Positions 17,518-25,588 are shown, counted from the first letter of the stretch. The stretch is DNA of 30,192 nucleotides from Caryophanales bacterium UBA2298 (GCA_002345425.1 DDWA01000038.1:1-30192); one strand, 5' to 3'. A program made the numbers and translations. Notes: generated by a model not told the origin, from the letters alone.

Positions 17518-17546
17518 TTGACAGTCAGCCTAAAATCTAGTAATAT
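17518..17546 (+). promoter_or_regulatory. tRNA-Ser promoter
   Basis: TTGACA (17518-17523), a 17-base spacer and TAATAT (17541-17546) form a promoter whose start point would fall about 15 bases before the tRNA. The -35 overlaps the left arm of a perfect inverted repeat (next entry). Confidence 0.65.
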
Positions 17547-17561
17547 TAAATGGCTGACTGT
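17521..17561 (+). repeat. 10-bp inverted repeat around the tRNA-Ser promoter
   Basis: ACAGTCAGCC (17521-17530) is matched exactly by GGCTGACTGT (17552-17561) with 21 bases between. The left arm overlaps the -35 box, the -10 box lies in the loop and the right arm covers the likely transcription start. No T run follows, so it is not a standard terminator for the upstream gene. Confidence 0.85.
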
Positions 17562-17567
17562 TAAAAT

Positions 17568-17658
17568 GGAGTAATACTCAAGAGGCCGAAGAGGCGCCCC
17601 TGCTAAGGGTGTAGGTCGGGAAACCGGCGCGAGAGTTCGAATCTCTCTTACTCCGCCA
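17568..17658 (+). tRNA. tRNA-Ser (anticodon GCU)
   Basis: A class II tRNA of 91 bases including an encoded CCA end. The acceptor stem pairs GGAGTAA (17568-17574) with TTACTCC (17648-17654); the discriminator is G17655. The anticodon stem CGCCC/GGGTG encloses the loop CTGCTAA with anticodon GCT at 17602-17604, which reads AGC and AGU. A long variable arm (GTCGG/CCGGC) and the T arm GAGAG-TTCGAAT-CTCTC are clear. It is a single-gene unit with promoter and terminator. Confidence 0.97.
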
Positions 17659-17670
17659 GCTAAAAAATAA

Positions 17671-17695
17671 AACGCTAAAAATTTAGCGTTTTTTT
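17671..17695 (+). terminator. Intrinsic terminator of tRNA-Ser
   Basis: AACGCTAAA (17671-17679) pairs perfectly with TTTAGCGTT (17682-17690) and is followed by five further T. It lies 12 bases past the CCA end. Confidence 0.9.
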
Positions 17696-17708
17696 AATTC
17701 GAATTTTA

Positions 17709-17732
17709 TTACTCATGAGTAAATAGTATAAT
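17709..17732 (+). promoter_or_regulatory. Promoter -10 with a 14-bp palindrome upstream (possible operator)
   Basis: TTACTCATGAGTAA (17709-17722) is a perfect palindrome, and TATAAT (17727-17732) lies five bases downstream. The palindrome thus fills the promoter spacer, a usual repressor position. No good -35 hexamer is visible. Transcription from this box would start about 13 bases before the ATG at 17752. Confidence 0.45.
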
Positions 17733-17751
17733 GAGTATCAGGGAGTGTATT

Positions 17752-18708
17752 ATGGATGTTATAAAATGGATATCAGAGCATGATGTATTCCTTGATTATT
17801 TAGCAAAAAGAGATTTGCTTAATATTCAGGAAGAAGAATTAGAAAGTTTAAGAAATAAGATTACAAGCGAAGGTTTTGGTTTAAGTATAGTTGATAAGCA
17901 AGATTTGAAAACATTCATGTGGGGAGATGGAGTCTATTCCCCTAAATATACTTCTACACACTATACTTTACTTAGTTTGTGCCAATTAGAGGCAAAAATT
18001 AGTGAAAAAAGATTTATTTTGGCTATTGAACTATTATTAAATACTATGTGGGTTAATAAAGGAAAAGTTAGACCATATAGACACCAGGATATGTGCGTAG
18101 TTGCTATGATGTTAAGAATTGCATCTCAGGCAAAGATTGATGATTCTCGAATTGCTGAAATGGTTGATTATATTTTAAAATACCAAATGAGTGATGGCGG
18201 ATGGAATTGTGCCTGGGAGCGAAAAATTAAACCTAAGCAATCATCACTACATACTACACTTGCAGTTATAGAGGCCTTTGAAGCTTATTTAAGGAATGGT
18301 TATAATTATCAAAAGAATAAAATTTATGAGATAATTCCTCAAGGTGTAGAATATATACTTTCTAAAAGATTGTTTCGTTCAGTTTCATCAAATGAAGTTA
18401 TCAACAAAGAAATGCTAAATTTTCCATTTCCTTATGGTTGGAAATATGATGTATTAAGAGCTTTATATATAATGGCTAAGATTAATATTAATTATGATAT
18501 TAGGATGCAGGAAGGGATAGATTTATTAATTAATCGCTTAGATGAATATGGAAGAATAAAAGCGGATAAAAGATCAGTGGGGAAATATCATAATCATTTT
18601 ACTAGAACTAATAAATTGTCGCCGTATAACACATACAGAGTTTTGTATATATTAAAAATCTATCAAAAACAAAAATATGAAGAATATATAAAAAAATTAT
18701 TTTCTTGA
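17752..18708 (+). CDS. Squalene-cyclase/prenyltransferase-like alpha-toroid protein, function unknown
   Basis: The ATG at 17752 is preferred because GGGAG at 17741-17745 is six bases ahead; an in-frame ATG at 17731 lies inside the -10 box. The 318-residue protein is helical and has a QW-like repeat motif (QMSDGGWNCAW, with Asp148-Gly-Gly-Trp151) typical of squalene-hopene cyclase and prenyltransferase alpha/alpha toroids. Another toroid-like segment reads FPFPYGWKYDVLRAL. The DxDD acid motif of true hopene cyclases is absent and the protein is about half their length, so terpene cyclisation should not be assumed. No signal peptide or membrane helix is evident. It stands alone, between tRNA-Ser and a metal transporter, and its substrate cannot be told from context. 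Confidence 0.75.
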   Translation: MDVIKWISEHDVFLDYLAKRDLLNIQEEELESLRNKITSEGFGLSIVDKQDLKTFMWGDGVYSPKYTSTHYTLLSLCQLEAKISEKRFILAIELLLNTMWVNKGKVRPYRHQDMCVVAMMLRIASQAKIDDSRIAEMVDYILKYQMSDGGWNCAWERKIKPKQSSLHTTLAVIEAFEAYLRNGYNYQKNKIYEIIPQGVEYILSKRLFRSVSSNEVINKEMLNFPFPYGWKYDVLRALYIMAKININYDIRMQEGIDLLINRLDEYGRIKADKRSVGKYHNHFTRTNKLSPYNTYRVLYILKIYQKQKYEEYIKKLFS

Positions 18709-18730
18709 AAAATTATATTTAATTTTTTAA

Positions 18731-18752
18731 TGATATAATAGTACAAAGGAGG
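18731..18752 (+). promoter_or_regulatory. Promoter and RBS of the ZIP transporter gene
   Basis: TGATATAAT (18731-18739) is an extended -10 with a perfect hexamer. AAAGGAGG at 18745-18752 is an ideal ribosome binding site for the ATG at 18759. No metal-responsive operator palindrome is visible in the upstream sequence. Confidence 0.6.
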
Positions 18753-18758
18753 ATATAC

Positions 18759-19565
18759 ATGATTGATTTTTTTAGTAATATAAATCCTATCTTAGCAGCT
18801 TTAATCGGTACATTATTCACATATTCAATGACAGCCATAGGTTCGGGTATGGTATTCATTTTTAAAAATATGAATCAAACCTTTATGAATGGAATGTTGG
18901 GCTTTAGTGCAGGAGTTATGATTGCGGCTTCTTTTTGGAGTTTATTAAATCCAGGAATTGAACTTGCTGCAGAAATAGGAATGACTCCATGGGTTCCAGC
19001 TGTGATTGGATTTTTGTCAGGAGGAGCATTTTTAATGTTGGTTGACAGATTGTTACCACATATGCATCTTGAAACTCATCACGAAGAAGGTTTGCCAAGT
19101 AGATGGCGTAGATCAGTGTTACTAGTTTTATCAATAACCTTACATAATATTCCAGAAGGTTTAGCAGTAGGTGTTGCTTTTGGAGCAGCTGCAGCAGGCA
19201 TACCTGGAGCCACAGTTGGAGCAGCTGTAGCTTTGGCTATTGGTATTGGTATTCAAAATTTACCGGAAGGAACTGCAGTCAGCATTCCTTTAAGACGTGA
19301 AGGAATGAGTAAAATGAAAGCTTTCAGCATTGGACAGTATAGTGGCGTTGTTGAACCGATAGCTGGGGTTCTAGGAGCCATAATGGCTTTGACGATGAGA
19401 AACATCCTTCCTTACGCTTTGGCTTTTGCTGCCGGGGCTATGATATATGTTGTTATAGAAGAACTTATTCCTGAATCGCAGATGTTAAAGACGACTAAAA
19501 TTGCTACTATAGGAGCTATGGTTGGTTTTGCTGTAATGATGTTTCTGGATGTGGCTTTAGGATAA
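18759..19565 (+). CDS. ZIP-family divalent metal transporter
   Basis: A probable zinc (or iron/manganese) permease of the ZupT/ZIP type in the cytoplasmic membrane. The 268 residues have about eight hydrophobic segments. The two metal-binding helix motifs are clear: HNIPEGLAVG with His129, Asn130 and Glu133, and QNLPEGTAVS with Gln166, Asn167 and Glu170. A histidine-rich loop, PHMHLETHH (His101, 103, 107, 108), lies between transmembrane segments 3 and 4, as is typical. It is a single-gene unit ended by a bidirectional terminator shared with gyrA. ZIP proteins usually import metal into the cytoplasm; the metal cannot be fixed from sequence. Confidence 0.9.
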   Translation: MIDFFSNINPILAALIGTLFTYSMTAIGSGMVFIFKNMNQTFMNGMLGFSAGVMIAASFWSLLNPGIELAAEIGMTPWVPAVIGFLSGGAFLMLVDRLLPHMHLETHHEEGLPSRWRRSVLLVLSITLHNIPEGLAVGVAFGAAAAGIPGATVGAAVALAIGIGIQNLPEGTAVSIPLRREGMSKMKAFSIGQYSGVVEPIAGVLGAIMALTMRNILPYALAFAAGAMIYVVIEELIPESQMLKTTKIATIGAMVGFAVMMFLDVALG

Positions 19566-19595
19566 GTAATTAGCAAAATAAAACTAAATAAATAC

Positions 19596-19649
19596 AAAAA
19601 AAGCATAGGCTTTTTAAATATCGATTAGATATTTAGCCTATGCTTTTTT
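19596..19649. terminator. Bidirectional terminator between the ZIP gene and gyrA
   Basis: AAAAAGCATAGGCT and AGCCTATGCTTTTT pair around an inner stem AAATATC/GATATTT, with an A run on one flank and a T run on the other, so it works on both strands. The right arm runs into the gyrA stop codon at 19648-19650. It ends the two convergent transcription blocks. Confidence 0.93.
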
Positions 19650-22251
19650 AATATGTGTTATTTAAAATTTCTTGAACTTCATCAATTTCGTCCTCTTCGT
19701 CTTGTTTTTCAATTGTTTCTATTTTAGGCGTTTCTAAAGATTTTTCAATTGTTTCAGTTTCGGAATTTACATTGATATTATCTTGAAGTGTCATTTCATC
19801 TTCAATTTCTTCTTTATCTACCAAAGCTATTGTTGATACAACGTGGTCTTCAACAAGATTAATAATCCTTACCCCTTGGGTAGCACGTTTTGTTATAGAA
19901 ATTTGATCAATAGGAGTTCTAATAATAATACCTTTATCGGAAACAGCTAACAAATCTTCGTTACCAACAACAGATATTAGTTTAGCTAAATTTCCATTTT
20001 TGCTGGTGACATTAATTGTTTTAACACCTTTACCACCACGTTTTTGTAAACGATATTCATCAACTTCAGTTCTCTTACCATAACCTTTTTTAGTTATAGC
20101 AAGAATTTGGCTTCTATCCTCTGTTACGGCTGAGACACCCACAACACATTCTTTTTCACTAAGGTTAATGCCTTTTACACCAGCGGCAGTTCTTCCCATT
20201 TCTCTAACATCTGTTTCGTGAAACCTAATTGCTTTACCATTAGAAGCGCCAATAATAATATCTCTTGATCCGTCAGTCAATCTAACTGAATGCAAGTAAT
20301 CATCTTCTTTCAAAGTAATAGCACGGATTCCATTAACTCTAATATTTTGGAAATTAGTAACGGATGTTCTTTTTACAATTCCATTAGTAGTAGTAAAGAA
20401 CAAATAACCAGATTCAAAATCCTTGATAGTCATTACCGCAGCTAATTCTTCACCTTCATTTAAATCAAGAAGATTTACGATAGGTAGCCCTTTAGAATTT
20501 CTACCAAAATTAGGGACTTTGTAGCCTTTCATTTTATATACTCTTCCAAGGTTTGTAAAGAATAAAAGATAATCATGTGTTTGAGTGAAAATTATTGAAT
20601 CGATAACGTCATCTTCATTCAAATTCATACCGGTTTTGCCTCTACCACCACGATTTTGCGAACGATAGACGTCAAGGTTCATTCTCTTGACATAACCATT
20701 TGTAGTGATAGCGATAATAACATCTTCAACTGGAATTAAATCTTCATCTTCAATATCAAAATCGCCAAAAGGATCTATTTCCGATCTTCTTTGATCTCCG
20801 TATTTTTCTTTCATCTCTAAAGCATCAGTTATCAAGAGGTTATCTTGTTTTGCTATATCGATTAGAGTTTCTTGTAAGTCGGTAATCATTTCACTTAACG
20901 ATTGAACTTCTTGGTCAATTTTTTCTCTTTCCATTCCTGAAAGCCTTCTTAACTGCATTTGTAAGATTGCTTTTGTTTGTATGTCCGAAAGATTAAAAGC
21001 TTGCATCAATAATTCTTCGGTATTATCGTATGATTCCCTAATTATTTTAATTACTTGTTCGATATTGTCTAAGGCAATTATAAAGCCTTCTAGAAGGTGT
21101 AATCTTTGTTGGGCTTTATCTAAATCAAACTTAGTTTTACGAATAAGAACTTCAACTTGATGATTATAATAGTATCTAATCATGTCGATAATGCCTAAAA
21201 CAACAGGTTTATCATCCACTAGAGCTAACATATTAGCACCGAAGGTTGTTTGTAATTGAGAATTTTTAAATAAGTTATTTAGAACAACTTCAGCGTTCGC
21301 ATCACGTCTAATTTCAATAACGATTTTCATTCCTTTTCGGCTTGACTCATCTCTTAAGTCTGTGATGCCTTCGACTTTTCCTTCTTTTGCTAATTCGGCA
21401 ATTCTTTCTATTAGAGTAGTTTTATTTACTTGATAAGGAATTTCTTTAATTATAATTTGTTTTTTACCGCTTGGCATATCGATGATTTCTGTTCTTGCCT
21501 TAATTCTAATAGAACCTCTACCAGTTGCGTAAGCTGACATAATTCCAGATTGCCCTAATATTACGCCACCTGTTGGAAAGTCAGGTCCTTTGATAAACTC
21601 CATCATTTCATCAAGTTCTATTTCTTTATTTTTTATATATGCAACATAACCATCAATAACTTCGTTAAGATTATGTGGTGGTATATTTGTTGCCATAGCG
21701 ACCGCGATACCACTTGAACCATTAACCAACAAATTAGGAATTCTTGAAGGCAATACTTTTGGTTCTTGTTCCGAACCATCATAGTTGTCGGTAAAATCAA
21801 CAGTATCTTTTTTAAGGTCTCTTAAGATTTCTTGTGTTATTTTTTCCATTCTTGCTTCAGTATAACGCATTGCAGCCGGTGGATCACCATCAATTGATCC
21901 AAAGTTACCATGACCATTAACTAAAGGATATCTTGTACTAAAATCTTGTGCTAGTCTAACTAAAGCATCATATATCGAACTATCACCATGAGGGTGATAT
22001 TTACCCATAACATCCCCAACGATTCTCGCTGATTTTTTAAATGCTTTATCAGGATATACTCCTAATTCATCCATTCCATATAAAATTCTTCTATGAACTG
22101 GTTTTAAGCCATCTCTTACGTCTGGAATAGCTCTGGCTACAATTACACTCATTGCATAGGATAAGAAGGAGTTTTTCATCTCACTTGTTAAATTTATTTC
22201 TGTTATTTTATCGAAAGTAGCTTTTTCGATATTTTGATTGTTATCTTCCAT
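19648..22251 (-). CDS. gyrA: DNA gyrase subunit A
   Basis: The breakage-reunion subunit of gyrase, which introduces negative supercoils. The start is placed at ATG 22251 (867 residues), five bases behind GGAGG; a further ATG four codons upstream would have that site inside the coding frame. Catalytic Tyr130 lies in AMRYTEARM. The quinolone region reads GDSSIYD with Ser91 and Asp95, the susceptible-type residues. The C-terminal beta-pinwheel carries a GyrA box, QKRGGKG at 736-742, supporting gyrase over topoisomerase IV. The last 45-50 residues are an acidic tail with a short internal repeat (ETIEK twice). It follows gyrB by 14 bases. Confidence 0.98.
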   Translation of the reverse strand: MEDNNQNIEKATFDKITEINLTSEMKNSFLSYAMSVIVARAIPDVRDGLKPVHRRILYGMDELGVYPDKAFKKSARIVGDVMGKYHPHGDSSIYDALVRLAQDFSTRYPLVNGHGNFGSIDGDPPAAMRYTEARMEKITQEILRDLKKDTVDFTDNYDGSEQEPKVLPSRIPNLLVNGSSGIAVAMATNIPPHNLNEVIDGYVAYIKNKEIELDEMMEFIKGPDFPTGGVILGQSGIMSAYATGRGSIRIKARTEIIDMPSGKKQIIIKEIPYQVNKTTLIERIAELAKEGKVEGITDLRDESSRKGMKIVIEIRRDANAEVVLNNLFKNSQLQTTFGANMLALVDDKPVVLGIIDMIRYYYNHQVEVLIRKTKFDLDKAQQRLHLLEGFIIALDNIEQVIKIIRESYDNTEELLMQAFNLSDIQTKAILQMQLRRLSGMEREKIDQEVQSLSEMITDLQETLIDIAKQDNLLITDALEMKEKYGDQRRSEIDPFGDFDIEDEDLIPVEDVIIAITTNGYVKRMNLDVYRSQNRGGRGKTGMNLNEDDVIDSIIFTQTHDYLLFFTNLGRVYKMKGYKVPNFGRNSKGLPIVNLLDLNEGEELAAVMTIKDFESGYLFFTTTNGIVKRTSVTNFQNIRVNGIRAITLKEDDYLHSVRLTDGSRDIIIGASNGKAIRFHETDVREMGRTAAGVKGINLSEKECVVGVSAVTEDRSQILAITKKGYGKRTEVDEYRLQKRGGKGVKTINVTSKNGNLAKLISVVGNEDLLAVSDKGIIIRTPIDQISITKRATQGVRIINLVEDHVVSTIALVDKEEIEDEMTLQDNINVNSETETIEKSLETPKIETIEKQDEEDEIDEVQEILNNTY

Positions 22252-22265
22252 TTTTTCCTCCATTC

Positions 22266-24182
22266 CTATACATCCAAGTTTTTAACATATTCAGCATTTT
22301 CATGAATAAATATCTTTCTGCTTTCTGTATCATCACCCATAAGCATTGTAAAAACTCTATCTGCTTCAATAGCATCATCAATATTGACTAATAACAAAGT
22401 TCTTGTTTCAGGATCCATAGTCGTTTCCCAAAGTTGTTCAGGGTTCATTTCACCAAGACCTTTATATCTTTGCAATGTCGGCTTCCCGTTTATTTCACCT
22501 AAAATTCTATCTAAATCTTTTTCATGATATGCATATTGAATGCTTTTACCAGATTGAACTTTAAACAAAGGTGGTTGAGCTATATAAACATTCCCTTGTT
22601 CTATCAAAGGTTTTAAGTATCTAAATAAGAAAGTAAGAAGAAGTGTTCTAATATGGGCACCATCAACGTCGGCATCGGTCATAATTATAATTTTTTTATA
22701 ACGTAAGTTTACGATGTTGAATTCTTCTCCGATTCCAGTACCAAATGCTTGGATCATTGATAAGATTTCTTTATTTTGTAGGGCTCTGTCAATTCTTGTT
22801 TTTTCAACATTCAAGACTTTACCTCTTAAAGGCAGAATAGCTTGGAATTCTGAATCTCTGCCTTGCTTAGCTGAACCGCCGGCAGAATCACCTTCCACGA
22901 TATATATTTCAGCTTTTTCCGAATCTCTTGACCGACAATCAGCTAATTTAGAAGCAAATCCTAAACTATCTAATGGTGACTTTCTTCTTGTTGCTTCTCT
23001 AGCTTTTTTTGCAGCTAATCTGGCTCTTTGTGACATTAAAGCTTTTTCGATAATTATTTTAGCAGCGCTTGGATTTTCCAATAAGAATCTTTCCAAACCT
23101 TCGTTCATAACCGCACCAACAACCCTTCTTGCGTCACTAGATCCTAATTTTGATTTCGTTTGGCCTTCAAATTGTGGGTCTGGATGTTTAATGGAAACAA
23201 TTGCAATTAAACCTTCACGTGTATCTTCACCAGCTAATGACTCATCTTTTTTAAAGATATTTGCACTTTTGCCGTAATTATTAAGAACTCTTGTTAAAGT
23301 GGTTTTAAACCCTTCTTCATGAGTTCCGCCCTCAGGATTTGTTATATTATTAGTGAAAGGGTAAATATTATCGGATGCATAACCATCATTATATTGCATA
23401 GCAATCTCAACGATGATATTTTCTTGTTCTCCCTCAAAATAGGCAACTTGTGGGTGAATTGCTTTTTTATCTTGGTTAAGGAAAGACACATATTCTTTTA
23501 CTCCACCTTGATAACAATAATCCTTATGAACTATTTTAAGTTCATCTCTCATATCTGATATAGAAAATTGAATACCTTTATTTAAAAAAGCTAGCTGTTG
23601 TACTCTTGTTCTTAGAGTTTCAAATTCATAATCTTGAGATTCCTCGAAGATTTTAGGATCAGCTAAAAAAGTAACAATAGTACCTGATTTATCTGTATCT
23701 CCAAGAAGTGTTAACTCTTTGTTTAAGAAACCGTGATTGAATTCGATTTTATAGAATTTTCCGTCTTTATGAATTTCTACTGTCATATATTCGCTTAAAG
23801 CATTAACGACAGAAGCACCAACACCGTGCAAACCTCCGGAAACTTTGTATGAATTATGATCAAATTTTCCACCAGCATGAAGAGTTGTATATACTGTTTC
23901 GACAGATGGTCTTCCTGTCTTAGGATGAATATCTACTGGTATACCGCGTCCATTATCTGTAACTCTAATTACATTTCCCGGTAAGATTTCCACTTGTATT
24001 CTATCGCAAAAACCAGCTAACGCCTCGTCAACTGCATTATCGACAATTTCCCAGACCAAATGATGAAGCCCTCTAGGTCCTGTTGTTCCAATATACATTC
24101 CTGGTCGTTTTTTTACAGCCTCGAGACCTTCTAGAATTTGGATATTACTGGAATCGTACTTATTGTTTTCTTTGTTATCCAT
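22266..24182 (-). CDS. gyrB: DNA gyrase subunit B
   Basis: The ATPase subunit of gyrase. From ATG 24182 it has 638 residues, the usual length for Gram-positive GyrB. The GHKL ATP site is visible as EIVDNAVDEALAGF, TDNGRGIPVD and GGLHGVGASVVNALS. The TOPRIM metal site is EGDSAGGSAKQGRD together with TDADVDGAHIRTLLLTF. The C terminus has QRYKGLGEMNPEQLW. GGAGG lies nine bases ahead of the start, inside the end of recF, which overlaps gyrB by eight bases; a TTG-type extension seven codons further upstream is less likely. recF, gyrB and gyrA are translationally coupled. Confidence 0.98.
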   Translation of the reverse strand: MDNKENNKYDSSNIQILEGLEAVKKRPGMYIGTTGPRGLHHLVWEIVDNAVDEALAGFCDRIQVEILPGNVIRVTDNGRGIPVDIHPKTGRPSVETVYTTLHAGGKFDHNSYKVSGGLHGVGASVVNALSEYMTVEIHKDGKFYKIEFNHGFLNKELTLLGDTDKSGTIVTFLADPKIFEESQDYEFETLRTRVQQLAFLNKGIQFSISDMRDELKIVHKDYCYQGGVKEYVSFLNQDKKAIHPQVAYFEGEQENIIVEIAMQYNDGYASDNIYPFTNNITNPEGGTHEEGFKTTLTRVLNNYGKSANIFKKDESLAGEDTREGLIAIVSIKHPDPQFEGQTKSKLGSSDARRVVGAVMNEGLERFLLENPSAAKIIIEKALMSQRARLAAKKAREATRRKSPLDSLGFASKLADCRSRDSEKAEIYIVEGDSAGGSAKQGRDSEFQAILPLRGKVLNVEKTRIDRALQNKEILSMIQAFGTGIGEEFNIVNLRYKKIIIMTDADVDGAHIRTLLLTFLFRYLKPLIEQGNVYIAQPPLFKVQSGKSIQYAYHEKDLDRILGEINGKPTLQRYKGLGEMNPEQLWETTMDPETRTLLLVNIDDAIEADRVFTMLMGDDTESRKIFIHENAEYVKNLDV

Positions 24183-25266
24183 TAATTTTGTCCTCCTTAA
24201 CAATGTGATTTTTCACGCTGAATATTTTTGAGTTATTTAAAAAACTATTATTGATGTCTTTGATATTTGTAGTTGTTATTATTGATTGCATGTCTGCTGA
24301 ATTTAAATACTTAACCAATTGATTTTGCCGTAGGTAATCCAATTCAGAGAAAACATCATCCAACAGTAAGATAGGTTTGGCTTTTTTCTCTTTTATAATA
24401 ATGTTGGCAATAGAAAGAATAATCGCTAAAATAATAACCCTTTGCTCTCCTTGAGATGCAAAATCTCTTGCAAACAAATTATCTATAAAAAAATCATAGT
24501 CATCTCTATGTGGTCCAAGACTTGTTGTTTTAAATATTAAATCTTTGTCATACTTATCTTGAAATTGCTTAAGAATATTATCTTCAATTAAAGGGTTGTA
24601 TTTAAAAAAAATAGTCTTGTTATTAGCCGCCAAATAGTGATACATTTGCACTAATTCTAAGTTGATTTTTTCCACAAAATGTTTTCTATAATCAATTATT
24701 AGGCGAGAACTTTTCGCCAATTGCTCTGTATAGATATCCAATAAAGTGAAATCTTTACTCCGGGTATCTGACAAGAGTTTCAACAATTCGTTCCTCTGTC
24801 TAAGAATTTTTTTGTAATTTGCTAGTTCAATCAAGTAACTTCTATCAATCTGCCCAATAATCATATCAATAAAATATCGTCTATTTTTAGGCGGTCCTTT
24901 GATTAGATCCATATCTTCGGGTAAAAAAGCTAAAACCAAGACTTTTCCGATATAATCACTTAATTTATCTATTTCTTTATTGTTGAGACTAATTTTTTTG
25001 CCAGTTCTTGTAATGACAATTTTTGCTGAAAAATCTCTTTCAGAAATAATTTTAGCATTTATTCTAGCAAAGTCTGCTTCAGACATAATAGTAGAATTAT
25101 CCACTGTTTTGTATGATTTTGCTAGTGCGAGAAAATAAATTGCTTCAAGCAAATTTGTTTTACCGCTTCCATTATTGCCAATAAAAAAATTAACTCCTTT
25201 TCCAAAAACAATATCAGTCTTTTTGTACCCTCGGTAATTAGACAAAGATATAGTATTTACAATCAT
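24175..25266 (-). CDS. recF: DNA replication and repair protein RecF
   Basis: An SMC-like ATPase that, with RecO and RecR, loads RecA at gaps on single-stranded DNA. The 363 residues are standard. Walker A is GNNGSGKT at 30-37; the region FLPEDMDLIKGPPKNRR is strongly family-specific; the ABC-type signature lies around FASQGEQR; Walker B is LLLDDVFSELD. The ATG at 25266 overlaps the yaaA stop in an ATGA, and the end overlaps gyrB. The order yaaA-recF-gyrB-gyrA is conserved next to the replication origin in Firmicutes, but dnaA and dnaN are not here. Confidence 0.97.
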   Translation of the reverse strand: MIVNTISLSNYRGYKKTDIVFGKGVNFFIGNNGSGKTNLLEAIYFLALAKSYKTVDNSTIMSEADFARINAKIISERDFSAKIVITRTGKKISLNNKEIDKLSDYIGKVLVLAFLPEDMDLIKGPPKNRRYFIDMIIGQIDRSYLIELANYKKILRQRNELLKLLSDTRSKDFTLLDIYTEQLAKSSRLIIDYRKHFVEKINLELVQMYHYLAANNKTIFFKYNPLIEDNILKQFQDKYDKDLIFKTTSLGPHRDDYDFFIDNLFARDFASQGEQRVIILAIILSIANIIIKEKKAKPILLLDDVFSELDYLRQNQLVKYLNSADMQSIITTTNIKDINNSFLNNSKIFSVKNHIVKEDKING

Positions 25267-25475
25267 TGTTTTATTATCCGATAAGACTGATTGTTGATTT
25301 TAATTACGTCTTCAGGATATAACTTTTTCCCTCGTCTTATTTCAGGTTCTTCATTAAGTAAAATTTGATTTTCCATTAGAAAAAACTTAACTTCACCGCC
25401 TGAACCAACAAGACTTAGAAATTTTATCAGTTGGCCTAAAGTGATATATTCAGTTTTGATTTTAACATCTTTCAT
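25263..25475 (-). CDS. yaaA: S4-domain RNA-binding protein YaaA/RlbA type
   Basis: A small protein consisting almost entirely of one S4 RNA-binding fold: EYITLGQLIKFLSLVGSGGEVKFFL followed by the core LLNEEPEIRRGKKLYPEDVI (both described in pieces, residues 10-62). From ATG 25475 it has 70 residues, matching the family; the ATG at 25487 lies too near the promoter and lacks a ribosome binding site, whereas GGTGA at 25481-25485 serves 25475. It is the first gene of the recF-gyrB-gyrA operon. The molecular target is not established; a role with the ribosome is only suspected. Confidence 0.92.
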   Translation of the reverse strand: MKDVKIKTEYITLGQLIKFLSLVGSGGEVKFFLMENQILLNEEPEIRRGKKLYPEDVIKINNQSYRIIKQ

Positions 25476-25508
25476 AATCGTCACCATATATTATAATATA
25501 TATAATAT

Positions 25509-25537
25509 ATTATATAATATATGAGCGTTTTTTTCAA
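25509..25537 (-). promoter_or_regulatory. Promoter of the yaaA-recF-gyrB-gyrA operon
   Basis: On the minus strand TTGAAA (25532-25537), 17 bases and a perfect TATAAT (25509-25514). The start point would be near 25502, so the leader is about 27 bases. It sits in a run of pure A/T (about 25486-25520). No second promoter is obvious inside the operon. Confidence 0.75.
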
Positions 25538-25561
25538 TGAAAATCATTATATTTAACTATT

Positions 25562-25588
25562 AAAAAGGCGCTTTTTCATGCGCTTTTA
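25562..25588 (-). terminator. Intrinsic terminator of mfd
   Basis: On the minus strand AAAAGCGC, a loop, then GCGCCTTTTT form a stem with one bulged C and a T run. The left arm is inside the last codons of mfd and the TGA stop lies in the loop. It separates mfd from the yaaA operon promoter. Confidence 0.75.

Noticed and set aside
17511..17567. Intrinsic terminator for the six-helix membrane protein
   Set aside because: The only strong inverted repeat has a 21-base loop and is followed by TTAAAATGG, not a T run, so it does not look like a terminator.
2805..19565. TGA recoded as tryptophan (Mycoplasma code)
   Set aside because: Genes end at TGA at normal family length (ligA, whiA, tex), TGA forms stop/start overlaps with the next gene, and tryptophan positions use TGG.
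22714..23277. 187-codon open frame on the plus strand opposite gyrB
   Set aside because: It lies wholly inside gyrB in antisense, has no ribosome binding site and its translation shows no domain-like pattern; long antisense frames are common opposite conserved genes.
25260..25560. Replication origin next to yaaA
   Set aside because: The gene context suggested it, but I see no cluster of TTATCCACA-like boxes; only single near-matches (TTTTCCACA at about 12615 and 24670) far apart. dnaA and dnaN are absent.
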